Source: Costus lasius (taxonomy: Eukaryota > Streptophyta > Magnoliopsida > Zingiberales > Costaceae). Taken from it: 64,000 bases of DNA. Below the pieces are notes generated by a model. The model did no database searches and was not told the origin of the DNA. It saw only the letters and a program-made list of their open reading frames with translations. The stretch is taken from assembly GCA_027563935.2 (NCBI GenBank), contig CM050451.1, forward strand, positions 97,429,565-97,493,564, given 5' to 3'. Numbering within the stretch: position 1 is the first letter of the stretch; each line of letters starts with the position of its first letter. Made by a program: the position numbers and the translations under genes. Below are positions 34,715 through 46,522 of the stretch, piece by piece.

Positions 34715-36177
34715 TGATAGCATGCAAATATATGATATATTGTGACTTATTTCTGCTATTATTTTGGAGTAAAATGCATGCTTTGTCTCATTTATTTGCC
34801 TAAATGCTTTACATTATTCAGAATCTTCACTTTTCCTTTGTTTTATTGAAATGTAGGGATTTTGCCCCAAAATCGATGGAATTTGGAAGATCTGAAGATA
34901 TGGAATGATTCCTCATGATGAGACGAAGCTACACGTTGAATTTCAGCTCAGACTTTCCTACGCTCATCACGGGCAGGCCATGTTCATGATCACGGCCATG
35001 ATCATCTCGGCAGAACTCTGCAGCATTCTGTGAGATAGTCACAACCAGGGTGTGTTCATGTTCACGGCCGTGAAGAGGAAAAAATCTGTGTGATGGGATG
35101 AACACGGCCAAGGTGTGTTCACGAACACGGCCGTGATAGCTCCCGCACAGTTCGACAGACATTCGGTTTTTCGCCCATTACTTACTATTTTGGAAGCGGA
35201 TTTTACTGAAATTTTGTGGAGACCTTTCTAACTTGGAGATGCACGTTTTGGGACTGAAATCATTGGATTTGATCAAGCGGTTGAGGAGAACGAGCGAAAG
35301 GGGCGACAACCTAGGGTTTGGGGTGATTTTCTGGGCGACAACACTATTCCGGCTCGATTTCTCCGCCGTTTCGATGAGGATCATCGTGTTGGACCTTCTT
35401 CCATCAAGGATCTACCTCTCCCTCTGGTTTAAATAAATTTGTATGAGAGATTTCATGTATTTCATGATGTATACGATAGCTTAACTCTCTTTTTGGGGTT
35501 TTGGGCATAGCCCACTGTAAGATGTTGAATATTATGGTTTGATCTATATATTTCTCTTATTTATCTTTATTCTTATTCATGTCTAGGATATTTTATTTCA
35601 TGATTATATACTAGCCATGCATGTTCATGTTTTAGATGTTGTGGGAAGGACTGAGAGGTGAACCACAATCATCGGAATCCCTTAGACTGGACTAGTGATT
35701 TCGGCAATGAGAGTTGTCGAAATCACTCGAGGAACCCTAATCCTTCACAGAACCCATTGGGTCTGCTTAACCCGGTAAGCCATGAGAGTAGGAGACTTGG
35801 GTTAAGTCGGATACCGGACCGTGTCCTGAGAGGGAGCGTGTCTGTACCTAAGGAAGGATTACCTTGAGAACATAGGTAGAACCTTAATTAAAATATCAAA
35901 CCTTAATATTTCTTCATACTTTAGTGTGGTGAAACCTGAAACCCCGATCTCTCTTATAGACTTCAAACCCCGATTACTTGTTTTCTGCTCTGCTTGCTTT
36001 TAATTTGCTTCAGTTTAATTACTTGCACTAGGACATTAGTCATTTCCCATTTAATCATTAACCTAGCTATTGATTATCTGATCAGTTAGTACTTGACCCC
36101 TAGTCCTCGTGGAATCGATACTTTTTATTACGCGATAGACTGTGCACTTGCGGTAGTAGCCTGTTTATGCCCTATCA
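34715..36177 (+). repeat. Element B 5' LTR (1463 bp)
   Basis: Sense-strand order: TGATAGCATGC; a palindrome array (34950-35140) with the perfect palindrome TTCACGGCCGTGAA at 35061-35074 and CACGGCCGTG at 35126-35135; GAGAGGTGAACCACAATC (about 35651); GAGAGTAGGAGACTTGGG (about 35784); GTGGTGAAACCTGAAACCCC (about 35925); TAGTCCTCGTGGAATCGATA (about 36101); GTGCACTTGCGG; CCCTATCA. The later landmarks are shared with the other superfamily LTRs in the window. Confidence 0.92.
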
Positions 36178-36183
36178 AGTTTT

Positions 36184-36199
36184 TGGCGCCATTGCCGGA
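36184..36199 (+). other. Primer binding site, tRNA-Asp type, element B
   Basis: TGGCGCCATTGCCGGA lies seven bases after the LTR. It is complementary to the 3' end of plant tRNA-Asp(GTC) except for one or two changes (the canonical site is TGGCGCCGTTGCCGGGGA). Confidence 0.85.
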
Positions 36200-36361
36200 C
36201 TAGGTTGCCAATATTAACATGATCAGGAGATTAATAGATTAGGTTTAGTTAGATTTTTTCTTTCCTTTTATTTTTATTTTATATAATTTTTGTTTCTTGT
36301 GGCTGATTTTTTTCTATCATCTAGAGTTTTTGAATTTTTCTTCAAAGTTTTCACTTGATTA

Positions 36362-37600
36362 ATGTGCATGATGTTTGATTCATCAAGTATCTATCCTGCA
36401 TTGTTACCGTATGTTTCTTATGATATCTATGGATGTATAAGTCATTTTTCTGATGAATATCAATTGGGGACTCCATTTTCAATTCACCCATGCCCTAGTA
36501 CTCATGAATATATCAATCCTACATTATTACCATATGTTTCTTATGATGTTTGTGGAGTGTCAAGACATGCTGCTGATGATTGCCCCATTTTGAACACTCC
36601 ATCTGAACAGTTTAATGCTATCGGGACCTTCAAAAATCAGAATGATCCTTATTCGAGCACGTACAATCCAAGATGGAGAAATCACCTGAATTTCTCCTAC
36701 AGCTTTTACCAAGGACAAGTCCCTCATGAAAATTTTTCTAATCCAAACTCTTCTTCTACTTTCAGGCCTCCTCCCGGAATGCAACCTCCATTTGTCAATC
36801 AAGGACAGCCAGACCCACCTCATAGGTCGCGTCTAGAGTTGATGCTGGAGAATTTTATGGCAAGTCAAATGAAGCACAACGACTCTATAAATGAGCAGAT
36901 TCGTTAGCTGAATTTGAAGGTGGATTCCATAGCCATACATAGAAAAATATTGGAGACCCAGATTATCTAGCTCACTCAACAAGCCATCTTCTTAGACAAA
37001 CCCGTGGGAGAGTCAGAGGAGCCTCAAGTAAAGAGTAGCGAGTTCAGTGAGGGTGAATTGGGGAGTCATTTGGATGAGCACAAATTAAACGCTGATATCA
37101 TAAATGTTGACGAAGGGGAACCAGTGTGCATTTTACCGCCTCCGTCTAAACCACTGATTCATATTCCTCAAAGATTGATGATCAAAACTGATAAGCGGTT
37201 TAGGTTATGCTATAACTTAGAAATGTTGAACAAAGTGGTTGAGGAAATTCATGTCCCCCAAATCAACAAAGATTCATTGGAAATTTACATGATTGATGAT
37301 GATGAAGAAGAGATGACTGAAATTGATATTCAAGTAAACACTCAACTACATGACTTACATCTAGCTATCAATGCAGAAAAGGTACAACCCTTGACACTTG
37401 ACAATATCAACCATGAGGTATGTGAAAATATAAAATTTGAATTTAAATCTGTCCCAAAACTGCGACTGTTTAACATGACAATGATTAACTTGCTAGTGAA
37501 ACATATGATACTTGTTTTGATGAGAATGTTTTCAGGACGGCGAAAAGGCAGGAGACTACATGCACTTTATTATGCTAGTGACCCACCAGCAACACCATAA
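36362..37600 (+). pseudogene. Athila-type gag remnant of element B
   Basis: One reading frame of 413 codons is interrupted by two TAG codons (36905-36907 and near 36967), both where Gln (CAG) is expected. The first part resembles the zinc-knuckle and downstream region of Athila gag: CGVSRHAADDCP, then NDPYSSTYNPRWRNHLNFSY, RPPPGMQPP and LELMLENFM. A related segment precedes it (LLPYVSYDIYGCISHF versus LLPYVSYDVCGVSRHA), so the knuckle region is internally duplicated, with the first copy lacking Cys ligands. The second part is acidic, contains HIPQRLMIKTDKRFR, a sequence like the start of the protease region, and ends GRRKGRRLHALYYASD. The gag N-terminus and all of pol are missing. The stops rule out a full-length product. 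Confidence 0.75.
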
Positions 37601-37611
37601 TCTTCAAGTAT

Positions 37612-37658
37612 GGTCAAGCTAATGACCTTAAAGAAGTGCTTGTTGGGAGGCAACCCGA
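37612..37658 (+). other. Conserved GTCAAGCTAATGAC block, element B
   Basis: GGTCAAGCTAATGACCTTAA followed by GTGCTTGTTGGGAGGCAACC just after the gag-like frame. It matches the equivalent blocks in A and F. Confidence 0.85.
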
Positions 37659-37766
37659 CTCTTATTTAGATTTCTAGTTTCTTATTTATTTTTGTCATTA
37701 AGTCTATGTAGTTTTTCAAATTTTCTTTCATATCCATTCTTTTTAGGTTGTACCCGTGAATCCATG

Positions 37767-37776
37767 CACGGCCGTG
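37767..37776 (+). repeat. Internal copy of the LTR palindrome CACGGCCGTG
   Basis: This perfect palindrome, also found in this element's LTRs, lies about 110 bp after the conserved block. Element A has its own analogue at the mirrored place (about 34410-34450, GTGAGTGACTCACGGC). Confidence 0.7.
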
Positions 37777-38325
37777 AATGCCTCGCAACATTTTCTACAC
37801 CCAGTATCATTGACGCAAAGCACAGATTCATGACCTTCAGGCGAGACTCCATCGGCGCTAAAGATGAGCATCATTGGTTTCACCCATCACTCGGTCAGCT
37901 TTCTATTTTTCTAGTAGTTTTCTTTAGTTATTAGTTGTTTGTTTACTTTTATTAGATTGTCATTTCCCTTTTTGCATGTTTTAGTTTTCTAGTGGTATCA
38001 AGATCGTCAGTGTCTTGCCCATACTCTTCTTTATGCTATTTGCTTTGCCTTTGGCACTGACTTGTTCTATGAGTACTTGATTGATTGGGATGAGAATCTT
38101 ATCTTTTACTTGTTAATGGTCTATAATGGTTGTGGTTTACATATATAGTTCTTTGGTTTAATGCAGTTGAATGAGGTAATTAACTCAATTCATTATTTGT
38201 ATGATCTTGAATAGTGTATTATTACTTTACCTGACCCTTGGTATGCATCTCATGTGTAATGATTGATTGTATCTTGCTTCATAACTATCCTTTACTTGTA
38301 CACTTTGTTATGGGAATTAGAAATA

Positions 38326-38535
38326 ATAATAGTGGTACCGAAGTGTTCTTGTACATTGCACATAGTACTTCCACTTGGCACTATTCACAGCATATCAATA
38401 ACAAAAGGGATAGTTGTACCTAAGTTCATTGTTTATCATACTTGGCACTAACCCCATGAATCAGAAATAATAACAGTGGCACTGAAGCCAAGATGCCCCC
38501 ACTTCTATGGCTTGGCACTGTTCCAAAAAAAAAAA
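38326..38535 (+). repeat. Hairpin-like GGTACC/GGCACTG modules, element B
   Basis: AGTGGTACCGAAG...CCACTTGGCACT and, downstream, AGTGGCACTGAAGCC...GGCTTGGCACTG. These are diverged relatives of the modules in A and F, in the opposite orientation as expected for a plus-strand element. Function unknown. Confidence 0.6.
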
Positions 38536-38837
38536 AAAGAGATGCACCACATAGGGACTATGTGGTACTGATGATATTTTCCCATGACTTGGTATACAAT
38601 TATTTACTTTGTGAATACTTGATCAATTATGTCATTTATGTGAGATATATTATAAAGGCTTTTGGTAATGTCAATTTCGCATGCTCTAATAGATTGTACT
38701 AGTAAGATTTGGTTTAATTTGCTTTCGATACTGCATTATAACTTGAGACTTGTTGTGATTAACCTATAACCTAACCAGACCTACTTAAACTATATGAGAT
38801 TACCCATTTCATCTCATCACCGTATTCTAGACAATTC

Positions 38838-38878
38838 AATTGCTTGAGGACAATCAAAACTTTAAGTCCGATGTATTT
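38838..38878 (+). other. Element B 3'-LTR-proximal block (degenerate polypurine region)
   Basis: TTGCTTGAGGACAATC then ACTTTAAGTCCGATG directly before the LTR at 38879. The block is recognisable, but the purine run usual at its end has been lost, which may bear on the element's ability to replicate. Confidence 0.65.
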
Positions 38879-39241
38879 TGATAGCATGCAAATATATGAT
38901 ATATTGTGACTTATTTTTGCTATTATTTTGGAGTAAAATGCATGTTGTCTCATTTATTTGCCTAAATGCTTTACATTATTCAGAATCTTCACTTTTCCTT
39001 TGTTTTATTGAAATATAGGGATTTCGCCCCAAAATCGATGGAATTTGGAAGATCTGAAGATATGGAACGATTCCTCATGATGAGACGAAGCTACACGTCG
39101 AATTTCAGCTCAAATAGACTTTCCTACGCTCATCACGGGCAGGCCATGTTCATGATCACAGCCATGATCACCTCGGCAGAACTCTTACAGCATTCTGCGA
39201 GACAGTCACGGCCAGGGTGTGTTCATGTTCACGGCTGTGAA
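38879..39241 (+). repeat. Element B 3' LTR, first part
   Basis: Matches 34715 onward, then stops within a TTCACGGCTGTGAA palindrome where copia C1 is inserted. The LTR resumes at 48215. Confidence 0.93.
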
Positions 39242-40933
39242 TGAAAGTCCCCTTAAACGAAGGGGGGGAAACCCTAAGCCAGGCGCGTATAAAATTTTTA
39301 AGCAGCAGAAGAGGGTTTCTAGGGGATCGGCTTCATGCATAACATATGATCAACTTGTAAAACCGATTGCAAACATAGTAGATGGAAACATACCGTTGCC
39401 ATTCTTTGGATGGCGCCGTGGAAGAAGAGAGCGATAGGATCTCCTCCAAAGGATGCGCACACAAGATGAAGAAGTCGCCTACTCCCTTGGTGCTCCTTGT
39501 GCTAGCAAGGTTCCAAGAGGTCCTTGTCGTATGGAAGGGAAGAGAGGAACTTTTCTTTGCTTGGCGATACCCTTCTTGTCGTCAACCCCACCAACACACT
39601 CGAATGAGAGAGACACACGAGAGGAAGGAGCGACAATAGGCATGAAGAGAAGCTATCGTGAGGCGTGGTCACGATTTGGAAACATGGTTTCCAAAAATAG
39701 TAAACCACTCTCTTCATGCGACCATGGGATTACCCCAAGCGCATACTCCTCTCCACTTGAACCATGCGCTCACTTGATGAGCTGGTTCAATTACGGTTTG
39801 GTCCAAGACCAATTAACCCAAGCGATTTGGTCTAGATCACAATTAAACCCTAAGGCTCCAGATCCAACCGTTCATCTCTTGATGCTCCTGATCTCACCGA
39901 TCTAGCATCCATTCTCTCGATCGAAGCTTACCGATCTCAAGCCCTAATCAATCAAACATGATCAGACCAGATCTCACTTACAATCAGAGATTAAATCCCT
40001 TTAAAATGAACCCAAACAATTCAGTCCACACGATCTGACTTAAGTAAGTCATATCATCAAATTGTGCGACCCTAAGGGTTTCCTTTAAATGTCGGTAACG
40101 ATAACTTACGTTATCACGATCAGTGAGGGGTATCTAGAAACACATCACTGTCTCCCGATATAAAGGAAAGAGTCTTCCAAGACTACACCCAAACCACAAC
40201 ACAAGTGTGAATCCAACTCACAATGCATACATGTTTCCTTTGCCACTGGATGTTCTTATTGGACAAGCGTGTCAAGCTTGTAACTCCAATATAATGAGCA
40301 TGATTAGATCAGATGAACATAGTCACCTGGGTATGGCCATACACTTTCTCAATCATCTCATCCAGGGGGCCCCTTTAGAACATCACACTCCAATGAAGGA
40401 GACGGCAATCCTATGTCTATCACTAGCGCCCTAACATGACTCAAGCTCACCATCCAAGATAGTCTATAACCATTATGTTTCAAATGATATTGAACTACCT
40501 CAAAACAATGACAATCATCATTTAGAAACACAAGTGATCTCAAGTCAAAGGAAATGTGCCACTTGTTTACATACAAGGATTATTCACATTGTGACAAGCA
40601 ATTGAACATCCTAGTAGGGTCTGTCCAGTACATCCAATGTACCCATGAGTCTACATCTTATTCCATGCTCGAAGCATCCTATAAGATTAGAACACATATT
40701 AGTCTCAATCATATCAAGGCTGTCTCATGTTCACCAAGATATCTCGACTAAGGACTTAACTGCATGTCAGCCTAGCTGAACACCATTGAGACATTATTCA
40801 GAAGTACAATTATTGCAGCAGATAATGTAACAACGTGAATAACAACCATTGCCTTTATAAACATAAGAGTTTATACATGATACTGATACAATCCCAAGGC
40901 CTCAAACATTAGCCTTAAGGGCATACCCCAACA
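39242..40933 (-). repeat. C1 3' LTR (1692 bp)
   Basis: The plus strand runs TGAAAGTCCCCTTAAAC to GGCATACCCCAACA. It contains plus-strand chance ORFs (e.g. 39453-39905) that are duplicated in the other LTR and have no recognisable product. Confidence 0.95.
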
Positions 40934-40950
40934 ATCTCCCACTTGCACTT
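40934..40950 (-). other. C1 polypurine tract
   Basis: ATCTCCCACTTGCACTT adjoins the LTR end. On the sense strand this is a GTGGGAG purine run typical of copia elements. Confidence 0.75.
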
Positions 40951-40953
40951 AAT

Positions 40954-43900
40954 CTAATGGTTGAGGAATCTCAAACCCATATTATTACAGTGCTTCTCAT
41001 GCTTCTGCTGCGCCAGAGGCTTTGTAAGCGGGTTTGCCAGATTGTCATCTGTATGAACCTTGCAGATTTTGATCTCGCCACGATCAATGATCTCCCGGAT
41101 CAAATGAAACCGCCTCTGTATGTGCTTGGACTTCTGGTGCGACCGTGGTTCCTTTGCTTGTGCGATTGCTCCAGTGTTATCACAGAAGATAACCAAAGGA
41201 TCTGCACTCGAAGGAACAACACCAAGTTCTTGAACGAACTTACGAATCCACACTGCCTCCTTAGATGCTTCTGAGGCGGCAACATACTCGGCTTCCGTGG
41301 TAGAATCAGCAACAATTGATTGTTTGAAACTCTTCCACACCACCGCTCCTCCATTCAGGCTAAAAACATAGCCTGATTGCGATCGGAAATCATCCTGGTC
41401 AGACTGGAACGAAGCATCAGTATATCCTTCAATACTGAGTACTTCCTGACCACCATACACCAAGAACATATCTTTGGTCCTCCGCAGATATTTTAAAATG
41501 TTCTTGACTGCAATCCAGTGCGCCTGACCTGGATTACTTTGGAATCAACTGGTCACGCTTAACCCGTAAGCGACGTCTGGGCGAGTACACAACATCGCAT
41601 ACATAATGGACCCAATAGCCGAAGCATAAGGCGTATTGTCCATTTCATCTTTCTCAGTCTGTGTTTGTGGACACTGACTCTTCGAAAGATTCAGACCATG
41701 TCTGACTGGAAGATATCCTCTTTTAGAATTCTCTAAATGAAATCTCTCCAGGACTTTATCGATGTAAGTACTCTGGCACAGCCCGAGAAGCCTCTTAGAT
41801 CTATTGCTGTAGATCTTCACACCTAATACATAGGCTGCTTCTCCCAAATCTTTCATCTGAAAACATTTCCTTAACCATGCCTTAACCGCATGCATTTCAG
41901 GAATATCGTTTCCAATGATCAAGATATCATCGACGTAGAGGACTAGGAAAGTAATCACGCTCCCACTAAACCTCTTATATACACACGGGTCATCCTCGTT
42001 CTTGATGAAACCAAAATCACTGATTGATTCATCAAAACGAATATTCCAGCTTCTTGATGCTTGTTTAAGTCCATAAATGGACTTCTTTAACTTGCATATC
42101 TTATGACGATCTGATGGATTAGTGAAACCTTCAGGTTGTGTCATATACACATCCTCATCCAGATTTCCATTAAGGAAAGCGGTCTTCACATCCATCTGCC
42201 AGATCTCATAATCATAATATGCTGCTATCGCGAAAAGAATCCGAATAGACTTAAACATGGCTACAGGAGAGAAAGTTTCATCATAATCTATCCCGTAGAT
42301 TTGTTTGAAACCTTTCGCAACTAGCCTGCCTTTATAGGTAACCACGTTACCATCCATGTCAATCTTCTTCTTGAAGATCCATTTACAGCCTATAGGGATA
42401 ACTCCCGGAGGCGGATCAACCAAATCCCAGACTTGGTTATCTGACATGGAGTCCATCTCGGCGCGCATAGCTTCAAGCCATCTCGCTGAGTCCGGTCCAC
42501 TGACCGCATCCGCATAAGTGAGGGGTTCATCATTATCAATGATGTAGACTCCGTCATAGCGCTCAGGCTGTCGACGGATCCTTCCCGATCTTCGCGGTTC
42601 CCGTGATATCTGAGTCTCAGGTTGTTCAGTAACCTGTTCTACCGGCTCAGGCTCATCCAACTGTGCTTGACTACTTTGTCCTTCCTCTGGATTCTCATCC
42701 AGCTTTATTTCTCTCCCACTGGCCTCTTGCAGAAGAAACTCCTTCTCAAGAAATATGGCCGTTCGAGCAACAAACACCTTGTTCTCTTTGGGATCGTAGA
42801 AATAATAACCCTTAGTTTCCTTAGGGTAACCGACAAAGATACATTTCTCAGATCTGCTCTCTAGTTTCCCAGAGGCGAGCTTTTTGACATAAGCCTCGCA
42901 GCCCCAGATCCTGATAAATGTCAAGCTCGGCTGTTTCCCATACCATAACTCATATGGAGTCTTTGAAACTGCCTTGGATGGCACTCGGTTTAGTACCTTT
43001 GCAGCTGTTTCCAGTGCAAATCCCTAAAAGGAGTAAGGTAGAGTAGCCTGACTCATCATAGAACGAACCATATCCAATAAGGTTCTGTTCCTCCTCTCGG
43101 ACACACCATTCCATTGCGGTGTTCCTGGCGGAGTGAGCTGTGAGATAATCCCACACTCCTTCAAATAGTCAGTAAACTCTCGACTTAGGTATTCTCCACC
43201 TCGATCAGAACGAAGTGTCTTGATATTTCAGCCAAGCTGATTCTGTACTTCATTCTTGAACTCTTTGAACTTGTCAAAAGATTCACTTTTATGTCTCATA
43301 AGATAGACATAACCATACCTACTGAAATCATCAGTAAAGGTAATGAAGTATTGATAGCCACCTTTGGCATGTTTACTAAATGGCCCACACACATCACTGT
43401 GTATAAGTTCAAGTAAACCTGAAGCCCTTTGACCTTTGTGAGGAAAAGGAGACTTCGTCATTTTACCCATTAAACAAGCTTTGCATGTATCAATCTCCTC
43501 ATAGGAGAATGATCCCAGCAGTCCATGGTCATGCAACCGCTTAATGCGCTTCTTGTTAATATGGCCTAAACGACTATGCCATAGCAAGGTGCTGTCATCA
43601 CCATACTTGGCTTTCTTATTATCAATATTTTGTATAGAACATTCCATGTCCAACATGAATAACCCATTGTTAATTGATCCAGTAGCATAAACAATATTAT
43701 CTAAAGAAAGAACACACTTTGAAATATTGCATTCAAAGGAAAACCCCTTCCTGACAAGAGCAGGAATAGAGATAATATTTTTAGTAATGCTGGGAACAAA
43801 GTAACAATTGTTCAGTTCCAATACAAGTCCAGATGGTAATGAGATGTAATATTCTCCTACAGCAACAGCAGCAACCCGTGCCCCGTTTCCAACGCGTAGG

Positions 43901-44826
43901 TCCACCTCAAGATGTCTCACCTGTCTTCTTCTCTTGAGTTCCTGTACATTTGAACAAATGTGAACTCCACATGCAGTGTCCAACACCCATGAAATAGAAG
44001 AAGAAGATATCATGACTTCCGTCACGTAAATACCTGAGTCAGAAGCAATGCTTCCCCTCTTGTCTCCTTGGAGCGCTTTACAGTCATTTTTCCAGTGACC
44101 TAGCTGGCCACAGTGGAAACATCTGTATTCCTTCGACCGCTTAACTTTTTGCTTCAGAGCCTTGCTGTAGCTCTTAACAGGGGCCTTGCCCTTCTTCCCC
44201 TTCTTCTTGTTCCTTGAAGAAACCATCAAGACAGAGGTTGAAGGCTTTCCCTTAAGAGTCTGCTCTGTAGTCAAGAGCATATTCAGTAACTCTGCCGGCG
44301 TACAGTCGATCTTGTTCATATTAAAGTTAATGATGAACGGATCGAAAGAAGTCTGGAGAGACTGCAATATGATGTCTACAGCAAGCTCCTGATTGATGGT
44401 GTGTCCCAGTTTCTCTAGAGACTCCTTGTACCCAATCATCTTGAGCACATGAGCTCCTACTGGACTCCCTTCAGCCAGTTTGCTCTGGAAGAAAAGTTTT
44501 GTCAGATTATAGCGTTCAGTCCTCGCCTGTGCAGCATACAACAACTTGAGGTTCGCTATAATATCTATAGCCCACATATCCTCATGCTGTCGCTGCAGCT
44601 CTGGCGTCATAGACGCAAGCATCAGGCAAGCGACGTCAATGCTATCATTGACATGCTTATCATAAGCATCCCGAACCGCCCTTGCGGCGTTCGGAGCGGG
44701 TTGAGGCGGTATTGCCGTCTCGAGGACATACAGTTTCCTCTCTGCCTTAAGAACAATCTTAAGGTGTTCGTACCAGTCTGAGAAGTTCGGCCCAGCAAAC
44801 TTCTCCCTTTCCAGTAGGGATCGCAC
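40954..44826 (-). pseudogene. Copia gag-pol polyprotein of C1, three nonsense codons
   Basis: A single frame of 1290 codons without frameshift. Gag: residues 1 to about 235, with zinc knuckle CFHCGQLGHWKNDC (236-249). Protease motif VLDTACG (about 281). GAG-pre-integrase HSRLGHI...CKAC (417-451). Integrase core with first Asp in IHSDVCGP (478), RSDRGGEY and ERRNRTLLD. RT from WIFKKKIDMDGN through VKTAFLNG to YVDDILIIGND. RNase H with TDASFQSDQDDF and STTEAEYVAASEA. Stops: TGA 43228-43230 (CGA in C2), TAG 43024-43026 (TGG in C2) and TGA 41545-41547 (Arg expected). All are explained by C-to-T or G-to-A transitions. As it stands only a gag-protease-partial integrase product of 532 residues could be made. 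Confidence 0.95.
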
Positions 44827-46507
44827 ATTGAAATTCGTGGTGTTCGTTGCTGCAGGTATCTACAACAATGCAAGAACAGCAAGGTCAGTATCAATGTTTA
44901 GAATCAATCCAGGACTTAAGAAAGATTCTTTTCTCACTATTTTATCTGGCTGAAAAATCCAGCAAAACAACCCGAAAGAGTAGAACTCTTTTAGTGAGAT
45001 GAGATCCAGATTTCATACTTGGTCTCCGCGTCCCGCTCAGGCGAGATAAGATGCACAGAGAGTACAAGCACTAATCTCTAGTAGGTTGTCCCAACCAATC
45101 GCCAACCCGTGCGATTCCCCTTCATCTGGGCAATCCAGCCGACTGTGCCAACTGAGTTGGTACAACACAGTCTCTGACCCCACAGATGGCTGCCTCCATG
45201 TGCTACCATATGCACCACATATGCCCACTGAGTGGGTACAACACGGCTCCAACGATAGTCAGAACAGTGAGGTTTCGCGTCAGAAGGCTTACGAGCTTGA
45301 TATTTAACGTTGGATTTTAACGGTCTTTTATCTTCTTAACTATCATGCAATTCCTATGGTGATAGCAGAAGATTAAATCATGCATTTCAAATTATTTAAA
45401 CAATAAATGAAAGCATGCTGATCTTATGTGGTAAAAGCCCATTAAGCCTAAGTAAGACCTTAATTTAACTTAAGTCTTCACTTGCTTTTCTTCATGGGGC
45501 TTTTGCTCCTCATCTGGCCCAAACCAGGGCCCAAGCGCCCACTGCAACTCAGGTGCGCCCACCAGGTAAATGCGCCTGTCCAGAGTCGAACCCTGGACCT
45601 CCCACCTAGTCAAGCCACTGCTGCATGCGCCTCTGCCAAGTGTGTTCTGTGCTCTTGTCTGATTAAATTACAAATTAATCTATCTAGACAAGATTGACTC
45701 GCAGGTCAATTACACTTTATAAATTAAATAACATGTGATGCGCAGATCACAATAAAAATTAATTTACATTTATTAACCAGGCACGCAGGCCCCAGCACAG
45801 CACACATTAACACGGGCAGCCCACATAAGATTAAATAAACAAGCATATGCTTACAATCAACATGTGATCCATTCATGAAAATAAAATTTTGAAAAACCCA
45901 TTGGCATCAATTTTATTTTCCTTATTTGCCCTACTACCTTACAACGGTCCATTACTAGGGATCCACTCATCAGACCTAGTCAGATCCACTGCCCTTACAT
46001 GCACCAAGTCTTAACTGACTTGAGTCGACCAAATGGTCAACCATGCATGCGCCAAGGGCTGAACGACCACAATGAGGTCTGGCAAGCGGGTGTGACCCTG
46101 GTCCTAACTCATGTGCGTTCATAGATTGTCTCAACCAGACATCGCTACACACCTGTCCGCAGTCGACCTATAGCCACCTCGTGCTTGCGCACAGGTGCCA
46201 TCTGGTCGACCCATCTAGGCTGTCAGATAGTCTGATCAGACTGGTTGGATCTTGACTAGACTGTGACTTCAACCCTAATAACCCGTCTAAGGGTTTAAAG
46301 CAGGCGCAAGTTAGATCTAATGTGAGTCGCGCAAGTGTTTTGTTTTTAAGAAAAACTAAAGCATGCGCCAACAACATGTGCCAAGGAAACATATATGAAG
46401 TTTCGACATGCAAAAACTCTCATGTAAACTTTCGCATGAAGTTTAGATCTAACCCATTGCGCAAACAAGGATCACAAAAGCAATCATATGAAACATGCAT
46501 TAAACCT
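44827..46507 (-). other. C1 5' leader region
   Basis: About 1.7 kb lies between the primer site and the gag start. It shares long stretches with the C2 leader (e.g. CAACTGAGTTGGTACAACAC) but lacks about 140 bp present there at about 53190-53330. Short frames in it are not conserved between the two copies. Confidence 0.7.
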
Positions 46508-46520
46508 GGCTCTGATACCA
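46508..46520 (-). other. C1 primer binding site, initiator tRNA-Met
   Basis: GGCTCTGATACCA, preceded by AACCT, matches the 3' end of initiator tRNA-Met over about 17 bases, two bases from the LTR at 46523. Confidence 0.9.
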
Positions 46521-46522
46521 AT

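Noticed and set aside
39453..39905. 150-codon plus-strand frame, repeated identically at 46734-47186
   Set aside because: The identity only reflects the two LTRs of C1. The frame runs antisense to the element and the related C2 LTR does not keep it.
41100..44781. Frames on the plus strand of C1 and shifted minus frames
   Set aside because: Shadows of the gag-pol frame on the minus strand.
45037..45697. Short frames in the C1 leader
   Set aside because: Not preserved in the C2 leader, which has a 140-bp length difference across the region.
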